From: Desulfobacca acetoxidans DSM 11109
GTDB lineage: Bacteria; Desulfobacterota; Desulfobaccia; Desulfobaccales; Desulfobaccaceae
DNA: 64,000 nt
Direction of reading: 5' to 3'
NCBI RefSeq assembly: GCF_000195295.1
Contig: NC_015388.1
Span: 806,001-870,000, forward strand
The position numbers and the translations under genes were made by a program. Shown here one piece after another: positions 27,057-35,406 of the stretch; the stretch's first letter is position 1; each line of letters opens with the position of its first letter. Under the pieces are notes generated by a model. It saw only the letters and a list, made by a program, of their open reading frames with translations, had not been told where the DNA came from and made no database searches.

Positions 27057-27623
27057 TTATTGCTCACCAGTTTGAGCCAACAGGTCCTGCCCGGTAAAAA
27101 TTGAGTTTAAGTCAAAACCGGCCTGGCCCAGGCGTTCTCGCGCCCCTTCCTGCCGATCTACGAGGCAGAGCACCCTGGCGATCTGCCAATCCGTCTCCTC
27201 CTGGACCCGTTGGATTGCCTGTAAGAGTGAACCGCCGGTGGTGGCCACATCATCCACTATTGCCACTCTGGCGCCCGAGGGGAGACTAGGCCCCTCGATG
27301 GACCGGCGCTGTCCGTGCTCCTTAGATGCCTTCCGGACTATAAAGGCCTGAATAGGCGTGTGCCTCGCAAAACTCAGGGCTGCCACGGCCGAGACGATGG
27401 GGTCAGCCCCTAAGGTAAGGCCGCCGATGCCGTGTACCTTGCATGGTAAAAGGACTTCCAACATCATCTGGGCAGTCAGAAAGGCTCCTTCGGCCGACAG
27501 GGTGATGCATCGGCAATCAATATAGTAGTTGCTGCGCCTTCCGGAGGAAAGCACGACCTCCCGCCGGGCTACGGCCTGCCGCTGCAACAAGGCAAGCAAT
27601 CGGTTGCGAGCTGATGTATCCAA
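27057..27623 (-). CDS. pyrE: Orotate phosphoribosyltransferase
   Basis: The 188-residue type I phosphoribosyltransferase joins orotate and PRPP to make orotidine 5'-phosphate in pyrimidine synthesis. The PRPP loop is VAIVDDVATTGGS (120-132); FIVRKASKEHGQ (95-106) and GGLTLGADPI (67-76) are family signatures. It heads the minus-strand run pyrE - K+ channel - cyclic-nucleotide-binding protein with nine-base gaps. The functional link to the channel is unclear and may be only co-transcription. Confidence 0.95.
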   Translation of the reverse strand: MDTSARNRLLALLQRQAVARREVVLSSGRRSNYYIDCRCITLSAEGAFLTAQMMLEVLLPCKVHGIGGLTLGADPIVSAVAALSFARHTPIQAFIVRKASKEHGQRRSIEGPSLPSGARVAIVDDVATTGGSLLQAIQRVQEETDWQIARVLCLVDRQEGARERLGQAGFDLNSIFTGQDLLAQTGEQ

Positions 27624-27650
27624 TGCACTATTTTCCTTTCACCTGTGCAG

Positions 27651-27690
27651 AACTTAATTTCTGGCCGATAACCGGAAACCGGAAACTTAT
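27651..27690 (+). repeat. Dispersed heptamer-containing repeat (copy 3)
   Basis: TTAATTTCTG is followed by AACCGGAAACCGGAAACTTAT, the same order as at 555-600. It leads directly into the hairpin element that starts near 27684. Confidence 0.55.
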
Positions 27691-28143
27691 ATAAAAACAG
27701 TGAGCCGTGAGCCGTGAGCCGTGAGCAGCGAAAACATTATTGTGAGCAGCCGCCACGATTCTGTTTTTATGCTTCGTTGTGTTCGGCAGAACATGTGGAC
27801 TTATATGGAAACAGTGCTCTTAAAGACGGCGGGCGCGGCCCGCCCTATGAGTAAATTGCCAATAAATTATCGATAATGGGATAGGGCGTCCCATGGCCGC
27901 CGCTTTTGTTTAACTTGGTCGATGAGAAAAAATTTATATGAAAACAGCGAGCAGTGAGCTGAAAAAGCATTATTGTGAGCAGCCGCCACGGTTCTGTTTT
28001 CATATTTCGTTGTGATCACCAGAACATGCCAATTTGTATGAAAGAAGGTGGTGCAGGCTTTGCAGCCGGCACGCTGATGCACAGGCCAGGAGGCCTATGC
28101 CACCAATCATTCTTTCATGCTTCGTTGTGTTCGGCAGAACATG
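27684..28143 (-). repeat. Cluster of hairpin-bounded modular repeats
   Basis: Three complete modules and one half module lie in the gap between pyrE and the tetraheme cytochrome gene. On the minus strand each begins CATGTTCTG..GAACACAACGAA-like (middle copy TGGTGATCACAACGAAA), then a stem arm, a variable insert and the opposite arm. Stem pairs on the plus strand are TATAAAAACAG 27690-27700 with CTGTTTTTATG 27761-27771; TATGAAAACAG 27937-27947 with CTGTTTTCATA 27994-28004; and ATGAAAGAA 28038-28046 with TTCTTTCAT 28110-28118. Sequence changes in one arm are matched in the other. A left arm alone (27802-27814) heads an insert with its own palindrome (27841-27888). Two inserts share TTATTGTGAGCAGCCGCCAC. 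Confidence 0.75.
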
Positions 28144-28152
28144 ATGACTTTT

Positions 28153-28569
28153 TTAAGGGACGCGATGGCAGTCCTGGCACCGTATCGGCCCGGCAGCGCG
28201 ACTGTGCTGCCTCAGTTTCAGATGGCATCCCTTACACTGGTGGTGAAAGGCATTCTTGAGGTCTAAACGCCTACCGACGGTCTCCAGGGTATGACAGGCC
28301 TCGCAACTTTGTACCGGCATTCCCGGCCGCCACTGATTTCGCCCCCCGGTATATTCATGATGGCATTTTAGGCACTCGACCCCGGCAGCCTCGTGGGTGG
28401 AATGGCTGAAAGATACCGGCGCCTTGGTCAAGGGTTTAAGTTTCCGGCTTTGCAGCAGTGTCTCTGGGTTAGGTTCGGTACGGCCAAAAACCTGAACTGC
28501 CAGAAGTATCAGGATTACGAAAAATACCAGGCCATACATACACCCGGCGCTCTGCGGTTTCATCGGCAT
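28153..28569 (-). CDS. Membrane-anchored tetraheme cytochrome c (c3/c7-like)
   Basis: The 138-residue protein has one N-terminal membrane helix (about 10-28) and four CxxCH heme sites: CLKCH (66-70), CEACH (89-93), CKGCH (112-116) and CQDCH (131-135). Extra histidines such as SHSTH (55-59) and FHH (109-111) can serve as distal ligands. Short, His-rich, multi-heme proteins of this form are periplasmic electron carriers in sulfate and metal reducers. Its ATG follows the queD stop codon without a gap, so the two are co-translated. Direct redox partners are not visible. Confidence 0.9.
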   Translation of the reverse strand: MPMKPQSAGCMYGLVFFVILILLAVQVFGRTEPNPETLLQSRKLKPLTKAPVSFSHSTHEAAGVECLKCHHEYTGGRNQWRPGMPVQSCEACHTLETVGRRLDLKNAFHHQCKGCHLKLRQHSRAAGPIRCQDCHRVP

Positions 28570-28944
28570 CTAGCCGGCGAGGAAATACGAGGCGCTCGTA
28601 TTGTCTGATTCCCACACGGAAATCCTCGAGACGGTCACCCGATCATTATTGATTGCCGCTCCTAAACGCTCAAAGAGATAACGGGCTATATTCTCCGAAG
28701 AAGGATTCTGCGTCTTAAAGGCCGGCAGCTCATTCAGAAATGTGTGGTCAATTTCGGACAGGATTTCATGGGCACGGCTTTTGATCTTGCCGAAGTCCAT
28801 GACCAACCCGGCTTCATCCAGGCCGTCCGCTCGAAGAAAGATTTCCACTTTCCAATTATGACCGTGCAGGGCTTCGCATTTACCGTAAAAATTATCCAGC
28901 CGATGGGCGGCGGCAAATTGGGTTATAACTTTTAACTCATACAT
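28570..28944 (-). CDS. queD: 6-carboxy-5,6,7,8-tetrahydropterin synthase
   Basis: The 124-residue QueD/PTPS family enzyme has zinc ligands His14, His27 and His29 (AAAHR and LHGHNW) and catalytic Cys23 in YGKCEALHGH, the CxxxHGH form that marks the queuosine-pathway enzyme. It converts dihydroneopterin triphosphate to carboxytetrahydropterin for the 7-deazaguanine base of queuosine. The acidic SSENIARYLFERL and SVWESDNTSASY segments are also typical. Other queuosine genes are not in the window. It sits in a small operon with a zinc-ribbon protein, a coiled-coil protein and a cytochrome. Confidence 0.93.
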   Translation of the reverse strand: MYELKVITQFAAAHRLDNFYGKCEALHGHNWKVEIFLRADGLDEAGLVMDFGKIKSRAHEILSEIDHTFLNELPAFKTQNPSSENIARYLFERLGAAINNDRVTVSRISVWESDNTSASYFLAG

Positions 28945-28949
28945 GATGG

Positions 28950-29162
28950 TTATCCACTTCTGGAGCTTTTAAGATTTTTCAGGCGATTTTGCATCCGGGT
29001 GATCAGGTTCTTGAGGTCATTTTGCATGGCCGCCAACTCCTTATGGCGCTTGGCGTCGATCTTTTTAATCTCTTCCAGCCAGAATTCGACCACATCCTGT
29101 TCCCGCTGCCGGATTTCGCTCTCGAGCCGGTTTTTTATCTGCTTGATCAGGGCTTCATCCAT
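28950..29162 (-). CDS. Small coiled-coil protein, function unknown
   Basis: I take ATG 29162 as the start, giving 70 residues beginning MDEALIKQIKNRLESEIRQR. The whole chain is charged and helical, with heptad-like spacing (LEEIKKIDAKRHKELAAMQNDLKNLITRMQNRLKNL). A longer open frame reaches 29228 but its extra residues have no coil pattern. The start overlaps the end of the zinc-ribbon gene by eight bases, and queD follows after five bases. It is probably a small scaffold or partner for the zinc-ribbon protein. Confidence 0.65.
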   Translation of the reverse strand: MDEALIKQIKNRLESEIRQREQDVVEFWLEEIKKIDAKRHKELAAMQNDLKNLITRMQNRLKNLKSSRSG

Positions 29163-29412
29163 CAGACTGCTCCGATTCGAGGACTGCCTTATACGCCATA
29201 CCACAGACGCTGCATTCCCCTTTCTCATTGAGAATGCCGATACAGGCGCCGTCCGGGCACAATATCCGGTTAGCTAAATCAGGCGGCAATTCCACCTCTA
29301 GCTCAGCTCCGCAATGGCAGCAGAATTTCCCTTCCGGCAAGGTTTCTCCGCCACATTGCGGGCATATCTGCATTTTCCAATCACCGCCGCAGTGGGGACA
29401 CTTCATAGGCAT
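29155..29412 (-). CDS. Small zinc-ribbon protein, function unknown
   Basis: The 85-residue protein has several paired-cysteine knuckles: CPHCGG, CPQCGG, CCHCGA and CSVCGM, plus a single LCPDG cysteine. This fits two or more zinc ribbons, but no catalytic domain is visible. The annotated start gives MPMKCPHCGG; an internal ATG two codons later is equally possible. It is the first gene of the operon with the coiled-coil gene, queD and the tetraheme cytochrome gene. Confidence 0.7.
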   Translation of the reverse strand: MPMKCPHCGGDWKMQICPQCGGETLPEGKFCCHCGAELEVELPPDLANRILCPDGACIGILNEKGECSVCGMAYKAVLESEQSDG

Positions 29413-29606
29413 TCCTCACTTGATTGATTGTTTAGCCAATCTACCGTCCTTCTGCCCGCCTGTGGTTCCTAAGACCCCAAGCATGGGCCCAGAAAGCCTT
29501 CCTCACGGTAGATACGCCTCTTGATACCGCAAAAATGGTGTCCTGTCAATCGGCCAGTCATACCCAATTGCTATGCAGACACGCCCTCAATAAGAGAGCC
29601 AGGCAC

Positions 29607-30251
29607 TTAAAAACGACAAATGGGCCACCGGCGCTGGCGCGCCAAGACCAGTAACCTGAAGGAGGGATTGACCACCACTGGTCGGCCAATATGAAGCAGC
29701 AGCGGCAGATCTGAGGAATGATCGGCATAGGCGGTGGATACAGAAAGATCAATCCCATTGCGCCGGGCCAAGTCTTGCAGCAACTCCAGTTTATGTTTTC
29801 CCCTTGGGTGAGCACCTGATATCCTGCCCGTATAACATTCGCCAGCAGTCTCTAATTTTGTGGCAATAAGCCAGTCCGCATCCAAATCCCTTTGCAGCGG
29901 CGCCATAAGACATTCCAGGGACCCGGTCAGCACGACAATCCTGTGTCTCTGGCGCCGATGGTCCTTAAGGCAGGTCAGACCCTTGGGGCTCAGTCTCGGT
30001 CGGATAAGGCTTCGATAGCAATCGTCCGCCAGGCTATCCACCTCTCGTACTGCTAACCCCTGCAGATATGATTTATTGGTATAACGATCTTCCCAATTAC
30101 CGATCAATTGCTGAAAATATCTGGTGGCCTGCCGCCAGGCGATTTTTTTCCGCCAGATGAGGAAGCCAAAAAAAAGGCGCTCTGTGGGTACCCCTATTAG
30201 GGTGCGATCAACATCAAAGATTGCAGCTTTATCAGATACCGGAACCATCAT
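29607..30251 (-). CDS. HAD-superfamily IB phosphatase
   Basis: The 214-residue protein has HAD motif I FDVDRTL near 13-19, where the first aspartate is the nucleophile, motif II in VVLTGS near 105-110, and motif IV in YADHSSDLPLL near 174-184, which supplies the metal-binding aspartates. HAD-IB members dephosphorylate phosphoserine, phosphatidylglycerophosphate and similar substrates. The CDP-alcohol phosphatidyltransferase gene lies 21 bases upstream on the same strand, so a phospholipid-head-group phosphate (PgpC-like role) is a reasonable inference. The C-terminus is rich in arginine. Confidence 0.8.
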   Translation of the reverse strand: MMVPVSDKAAIFDVDRTLIGVPTERLFFGFLIWRKKIAWRQATRYFQQLIGNWEDRYTNKSYLQGLAVREVDSLADDCYRSLIRPRLSPKGLTCLKDHRRQRHRIVVLTGSLECLMAPLQRDLDADWLIATKLETAGECYTGRISGAHPRGKHKLELLQDLARRNGIDLSVSTAYADHSSDLPLLLHIGRPVVVNPSFRLLVLARQRRWPICRF

Positions 30252-30272
30252 TATCGGATAATCTTAGCGGTC

Positions 30273-30875
30273 TCAGGTGGTCTGTTTGGAGAGATAAATC
30301 CTGCTGTCAGTCAGAACCGGTATACCTCGCACCAGACACAGGGCCGAGACAAAGTAAATGAGAGCCTGATTCATGGCCTCCAGGGCCGGTAGATACGGAC
30401 AATCTCGCAAGGCCAAGGCGTAAGCCAGAGTTAATTGGCAGAACACCCAGGCCTTGGCGAACCCGTACAGGGCCCGCATAAATCTTGAGGACACCAAAAA
30501 TTTGCCCCAAGAGGAATGCATCATACCAAAGACCGATTTCCCCTGCTGCAGGGCCACCCCCCGCAAGCCGTCTACTATGAATGATCGACAGAGAAATATT
30601 ATCGAAACCCACAAGGGCGCCTGTCCGATATAAATGAAACTGACCCAGAGAATATTTTCCACCGCCCGGTCCACCGCTACATCCAACACCGCACCGAGAT
30701 CGGTCACTTCACGCCTCAGACGGGCGACATAACCGTCAAACCAGTCCATGAGGAATAAGATGATCAGGAGAAAAAGGCTGATAAATCTCAACTCAAAACG
30801 TGGGGCGAGCAACAGCACCAACAGAATAAACAGCACCGGTAAACGACACAGCGTGATAATATTGGCCAGCGTCAT
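30273..30875 (-). CDS. CDP-alcohol phosphatidyltransferase family protein
   Basis: The 200-residue membrane enzyme contains the family signature DG-x2-AR-x8-G-x3-D-x3-D, read here as FDGYVARLRREVTDLGAVLDVAVDR (about 46-70). Several hydrophobic helices surround it. Enzymes of this family transfer a phosphatidyl group from CDP-diacylglycerol to glycerol 3-phosphate, inositol phosphate or serine. The length and the HAD phosphatase gene next to it would fit phosphatidylglycerophosphate synthesis, but the substrate cannot be fixed from sequence alone. Confidence 0.87.
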   Translation of the reverse strand: MTLANIITLCRLPVLFILLVLLLAPRFELRFISLFLLIILFLMDWFDGYVARLRREVTDLGAVLDVAVDRAVENILWVSFIYIGQAPLWVSIIFLCRSFIVDGLRGVALQQGKSVFGMMHSSWGKFLVSSRFMRALYGFAKAWVFCQLTLAYALALRDCPYLPALEAMNQALIYFVSALCLVRGIPVLTDSRIYLSKQTT

Positions 30876-31230
30876 AGTAGAATAACCTGATAAGGATAGA
30901 TTTTTGAGGTTACAATGAAAATCCCTCTATCCCTTCTTTTTCAGGGGCGATTTTAGGAAGGCTGCCCTATCCTTTCCCTTTTCCAAGAGGAAGTCCGAGA
31001 GGATTTTTGTTCATTATGGCGGTGAACTTACAATCATGATTATTTTAGTTACCATAACAAATTATCTGGTGCGAGACAATGAGATTTGGGAGTGAAGCCG
31101 TTTGCGCCTTTTTAGGTATGAGACCAATGCCGCCTCGGCACGCCCCGCGCGGTCCTGGAAGTCGAGCTTGCGAAAGCTTTTTATCAATGATATTATTAAA
31201 ATTTAATTTCCATGATGTTGCTGCCAAGAT
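30876..31230. other. Divergent spacer, no gene seen
   Basis: The 355 bases separate the leftward phosphatidyltransferase gene from the rightward kinase gene and must hold both promoters. The region is AT-rich toward 31020-31070 and 31180-31210. I see no confident promoter boxes, hairpin or small ORF. Confidence 0.3.
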
Positions 31231-33075
31231 ATGGGTCCTCTTTTTTATCGCTTAAGTCAACTGCGCGTCCGCACGGTCATAGCATCGATCCTGATTGCCA
31301 CGGTGCTCATTGCCCTCGGTTTGTTCTCGGTCTGGGTTTGGGCCGGCAAAAAAATGGAACGGATTATCACTGACCAATTCAACGAACAGCAGCTCATGTT
31401 AGCCCGCAAAATCGCCGATAATGTTGAAGTTTATGTTGATTTCTTAGAATACCAGTTAGTAAGCTACGCCCAGGCATATCAGGTGGAAGGCATCAGCCTT
31501 TCTCTTTTCCGGGATTTCCTGACCCTCCAGATAGACTATCTGAAAGACTTCGGCATGTTGGGGATAAGGGTATACGATACTGAGGGGCAGTTAGCGAATA
31601 CTCTTTCTCCTAGAGATTTTTTTGATCCAGCGCGTTCAGAATCCCTACCGGCGAAATACCTTGCTTGGACAAAAAACCCAAAGAATAAAAACCACCTGTT
31701 CCTTACGGAAATCTTTACCTGGCCCGGCCCCCCCTGGCGGGGACAACGGGTAATGGCGATCTTGACGCCGCTTTACAGGTTGATGCCTAACTCAAAAAAT
31801 ACCACCCACCCACAATTTAACGGCGTCTTAGAGATTATTTTTGACCCCCTTTTCATCTGTGGTATGGTCACCAGAGATATCCGCTCCGGCAAGACCGGCT
31901 ATCCCATGATAATCGATCAAGATGGCTTTTTTTTGGCACACTATGAAAAGCCTTTTATAGGTCGTCAACAAAATATAGTCCGGCAAGAACGCAACCCGAC
32001 GCTGTCTTATGAAAGGATTGATAATATCGTAAACAATTATATGCTTCGGGGGCGCGAGGGCACAGACTGGTATATTTCCGGCTGGCATCGCGAGCGGGTG
32101 GGAGAAATTAAAAAGTTGATTGCCTACACCCCTATCCGCTTTGACAAAGGCATGATTCGCGGCATCACACAGGTGGAAGGCGATGGTAGGAACCTATGGG
32201 GTGTAGGGGTGGTGGCACCCATAGAAGAAGTATATGGTCTGGTCAGGACCTTTCAAATTAATCAAGGACTGTTTGTCGGTTTTTTCCTGTTTCTGCTGAT
32301 GGGCGTCAGCTATCTGCTGATCGGCGCGGTCTATGGTTGGAACCGGGTACTCGCCCAGGAAGTGGAAAGCAAGACTGAGGCCTTGCGGCAGAGCCATGAG
32401 CGTCTGTTGCGTTCCGAACGATTTGCCGCAGTAGGAGAAGCCGCGGCCTATGTTAGCCATGAAATTAAAAACCCGCTCATGGTCATCGGGGGTTTTGCCC
32501 GCCAACTCGAAAGAAATCCAGAAGTATCCCAAACCGCCAGCTCCAAACTGCGAATTATTATTGATGAGGTAAGACGCTTAGAAAATTTTTTGGGAGAATT
32601 GCGAGATTTCACCCGTCCGGCGCCTCCGTTTAAGCAGGAGGCCGATTTGAACGAATTGGTTCAGGACGTCGCCGCCATGATGGGAGAAGCGACCCAAGAG
32701 ATGGGTGTCAAGATAGAAACCAAATTGGCCAATACACTGCCACTGGTAAATTTTGACGCCAATCAGATGAAGCAGGTGCTCATCAATCTGGTAAAAAACG
32801 CTCTGGAGGCAACTGATTCCGGCGGGGTTATTACCATTTCCACCTCGGCTTGGGAAGATCAGGTGCGACTGTCGGTGACTGATACCGGCAAGGGCATTCA
32901 ACCGGAGATCATGCCACAGATTTTCAACCCTTTTTTTACCACTAAGAAGACGGGCACCGGCCTCGGATTGGCCGTCATTAACAAAATTATCGAAGATCAC
33001 AACGGCGCCATCACCGTTGAAAGCTCCAAAGATCGGGGTACCACCTTCACCATCAGTCTGCCGTGCCAGTCGTAG
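31231..33075 (+). CDS. Sensor histidine kinase with extracytoplasmic Cache domain
   Basis: The 614-residue membrane kinase has TM1 (about 14-34), a periplasmic Cache-type sensor (about 40-340, with KTGYPMIIDQDGFFLAHY and GREGTDWYISGWH), TM2 (about 347-368), a HisKA domain with phospho-accepting histidine in AAYVSHEIKNPL, and a HATPase domain with DTGKGIQPE, FFTTKKTGTGLGLAV and RGTTF boxes. It leads a signalling cluster; the NtrY-like kinase gene begins 11 bases downstream. It has no adjacent regulator of its own except NtrX and the 37.9-kb regulator. No clear ribosome binding site precedes the ATG. Confidence 0.92.
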   Translation: MGPLFYRLSQLRVRTVIASILIATVLIALGLFSVWVWAGKKMERIITDQFNEQQLMLARKIADNVEVYVDFLEYQLVSYAQAYQVEGISLSLFRDFLTLQIDYLKDFGMLGIRVYDTEGQLANTLSPRDFFDPARSESLPAKYLAWTKNPKNKNHLFLTEIFTWPGPPWRGQRVMAILTPLYRLMPNSKNTTHPQFNGVLEIIFDPLFICGMVTRDIRSGKTGYPMIIDQDGFFLAHYEKPFIGRQQNIVRQERNPTLSYERIDNIVNNYMLRGREGTDWYISGWHRERVGEIKKLIAYTPIRFDKGMIRGITQVEGDGRNLWGVGVVAPIEEVYGLVRTFQINQGLFVGFFLFLLMGVSYLLIGAVYGWNRVLAQEVESKTEALRQSHERLLRSERFAAVGEAAAYVSHEIKNPLMVIGGFARQLERNPEVSQTASSKLRIIIDEVRRLENFLGELRDFTRPAPPFKQEADLNELVQDVAAMMGEATQEMGVKIETKLANTLPLVNFDANQMKQVLINLVKNALEATDSGGVITISTSAWEDQVRLSVTDTGKGIQPEIMPQIFNPFFTTKKTGTGLGLAVINKIIEDHNGAITVESSKDRGTTFTISLPCQS

Positions 33076-33085
33076 CGAGCCCGCC

Positions 33086-35398
33086 ATGCTGGCCCCCACA
33101 CCGTCCAGACTCCCCATGAACCAAGAACAGCAGGGAGAATTCAAACGCCGTCGCCGGGAGAAGATCATCATCGGGATCATCATCCTGCTGGTTATTGCCA
33201 TAACCTTGGTGGAAGTTTATCTGGTGCGGCATCGGGGGGAGTCCATCACCAGCAGTCTGCTGGCCTTCGGTCTAGTAAACCTCAACACTATTCTGTTGTT
33301 GTTCCTGACCTTCTTGATCTTCCGCAATCTGGTCAAACTAGTGCTGGAACGGCGCCAGCGGATATTCGGTTCCAAACTCCGCATCCGCCTGGTGTTAACC
33401 TTTGTCTTTCTGTCGCTCTTGCCAACCCTGTTGATGTCATTTGTGGCCTTCGAGTTTATCTCCGGCGGGACCGAATATCAGCTCAGCGCCCAGGTAGAAA
33501 GATCTCTGGCTAAATCCTTAGCTCTCAGCCAGTCTTATCTGCGCGGCATGGAAAGAAAAGTCCTGGTCTGCGGCCAACTGCTGACTCGCATCATTCAGGA
33601 GCAGGAACTATTGGGACAGGACGGCCGGGAATTAGATGATTTTCTCAGGCAGAGCCGACAACAATATCAACTGGATAATCTTGAGGTATTTACTGCCGAC
33701 GGTAATCGTCTCACCTCGGAGGACACCACCCCAGACGGGATTCCCGGCACTGATGTCGACCTCTTGGCGGCGCTTCTAAAACTCGATCATAATCAGGTGC
33801 ATCGACAGATGGAGACAAGCGGTGAGGTAGTGCGCGGCATCTTTCCCATACCGCTTGTCCCTGATTCCCTATCGCCCTCGGCCTTCCTGGTCGTCAGCCA
33901 GTTGATTCCGGGGCCGATTTTGAAACAAGTAGCCGACATCCATCAAGGTGTAACGGAGTTGAGGCGTCTGCAGTATCTGTTGCGGCCAGTACGGGTAAGC
34001 CGTTACGTGGCACTGGGGGCCGTAAGCCTGCTGGTCCTCATGTCCGCCGTCTGGCTGGGCATGTATATGGCCCGGGAGATAACCACGCCCATCCGTCAGT
34101 TGGCCGAGGGCGCCCTGAAAGTGGCAGACGGTGACTACAACATCCATATCAATCTGGAGGGGAAAGATGAGATCGGCTTTTTAGTCCAGTCGTTTAACAA
34201 GATGACCCAGGACCTGCAGCAGAGCCGCGCCCAACTCGACGCCGCCAACCAACAGCTTTCTCAGAAAAATGAGGAGTTGGAAGCCAGACGCCAGTACATG
34301 GAGATTATCCTCAAAAACGTCGGCGCCGGCGTCATTTCAGTCGATGCCGAGGATCGTGTAACCACGATGAACCACTCCGCCGAACCTATCTTCGGAGTGG
34401 CCGCCAAGGATGCGTTGGGACAGAGCATCCACCGGCTGCTGCCGGAGGGTGAATCAGCCAAGTTGGCCGATATTATGTCATGGGCGCGCCAGACTGCTCG
34501 AACCTCGATAGAGAGACCCCTGCAACTCAACCTTGCCAGCCACGTTCTTACCCTGATGGTGAAGTCGACGGTGCTCAAAGACGAAGAGGGAAGTTATGTG
34601 GGTATGGTTCTGGTGTTTGAAGATATGACGGAGCTGTATCGGGCCCAGCGGGTGGCCGCCTGGCGGGAGGTAGCCCGGCGCATTGCCCACGAGGTGAAAA
34701 ATCCCCTCACTCCCATTCAACTGGCGGCCCAACGCCTCTGGCGGCGCTATGCCGATAGACTGGGCGATGATGCTCAAGTTTTTCAGGAATGCACCCAGAT
34801 GATTATTCACCAGGTAGAGGAGCTTAAAAATCTGGTTAATGAGTTTTCCCGTTTCGCCCGCCTGCCGCACCTGACGCTTTCGCACGAGGATGTCAACGAG
34901 CTTATCAGGGAGACTCTGGTGCTCTACCAGGCGAGCGAACCACAGGTAGTCTTTGAATTCCAACCTGACCCCCAGTTGCCTTTCATACCGCTGGATCGGG
35001 AACAACTGAAGCGGGTCCTGGTTAATCTCTTGGAAAACGCCATCGCCTCGGTCAACCGGCAAGGTTACATCTTGCTTCAGTGCCGCCACTTGCCGGCCAC
35101 CGACCGGGTTCGCCTGGAAGTGGGCGACAACGGCAAAGGTATCCCGGATCGAGATAAGGAACGCATTTTTGAACCTTATTTTTCTACCAAAATCACCGGC
35201 GCCGGTCTGGGGCTGGCCATCGCCAAGGCCGTCATCTCGGAACACCGCGGCCGCATCTGGGTGGAGGATAACCTCCCCCATGGCAGCCGTTTCATCATTG
35301 AACTGCCGGTCAGCCATAAGGAGCCGGAACCTGGCGGTTTAGCCAAGGAACCGGATCCGGCGCCGATCATAGCCGGTGATATTGGGACATCGGAGTAA
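33086..35398 (+). CDS. NtrY-like sensor histidine kinase
   Basis: Kinase of about 770 residues with the NtrY layout: three N-terminal membrane helices (IIIGIIILLVIAITLVEVY, LNTILLLFLTFLIF and LVLTFVFLSLLPTLLMSFVAF), a periplasmic region, a fourth helix before a HAMP domain (AREITTPIRQLAEGALKVADGDY), a PAS domain (ILKNVGAGVISVDAEDRV), HisKA (RRIAHEVKNPLTPIQLAAQRLWRRY) and HATPase (DNGKGIP, STKITGAGLGLA). The likely start is ATG 33086 or 33116; an earlier in-frame ATG lies inside the previous gene. The ntrX-like regulator gene follows after eight bases. NtrYX systems govern nitrogen, redox or envelope responses. Confidence 0.92.
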   Translation: MLAPTPSRLPMNQEQQGEFKRRRREKIIIGIIILLVIAITLVEVYLVRHRGESITSSLLAFGLVNLNTILLLFLTFLIFRNLVKLVLERRQRIFGSKLRIRLVLTFVFLSLLPTLLMSFVAFEFISGGTEYQLSAQVERSLAKSLALSQSYLRGMERKVLVCGQLLTRIIQEQELLGQDGRELDDFLRQSRQQYQLDNLEVFTADGNRLTSEDTTPDGIPGTDVDLLAALLKLDHNQVHRQMETSGEVVRGIFPIPLVPDSLSPSAFLVVSQLIPGPILKQVADIHQGVTELRRLQYLLRPVRVSRYVALGAVSLLVLMSAVWLGMYMAREITTPIRQLAEGALKVADGDYNIHINLEGKDEIGFLVQSFNKMTQDLQQSRAQLDAANQQLSQKNEELEARRQYMEIILKNVGAGVISVDAEDRVTTMNHSAEPIFGVAAKDALGQSIHRLLPEGESAKLADIMSWARQTARTSIERPLQLNLASHVLTLMVKSTVLKDEEGSYVGMVLVFEDMTELYRAQRVAAWREVARRIAHEVKNPLTPIQLAAQRLWRRYADRLGDDAQVFQECTQMIIHQVEELKNLVNEFSRFARLPHLTLSHEDVNELIRETLVLYQASEPQVVFEFQPDPQLPFIPLDREQLKRVLVNLLENAIASVNRQGYILLQCRHLPATDRVRLEVGDNGKGIPDRDKERIFEPYFSTKITGAGLGLAIAKAVISEHRGRIWVEDNLPHGSRFIIELPVSHKEPEPGGLAKEPDPAPIIAGDIGTSE

Positions 35399-35406
35399 TC
35401 AGCACC

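Noticed and set aside
27684-28143. Integron-type attC sites
   Set aside because: The elements have paired arms, but I found no GTTRRRY/RYYYAAC core sites, no integrase gene and no gene cassettes in the inserts.
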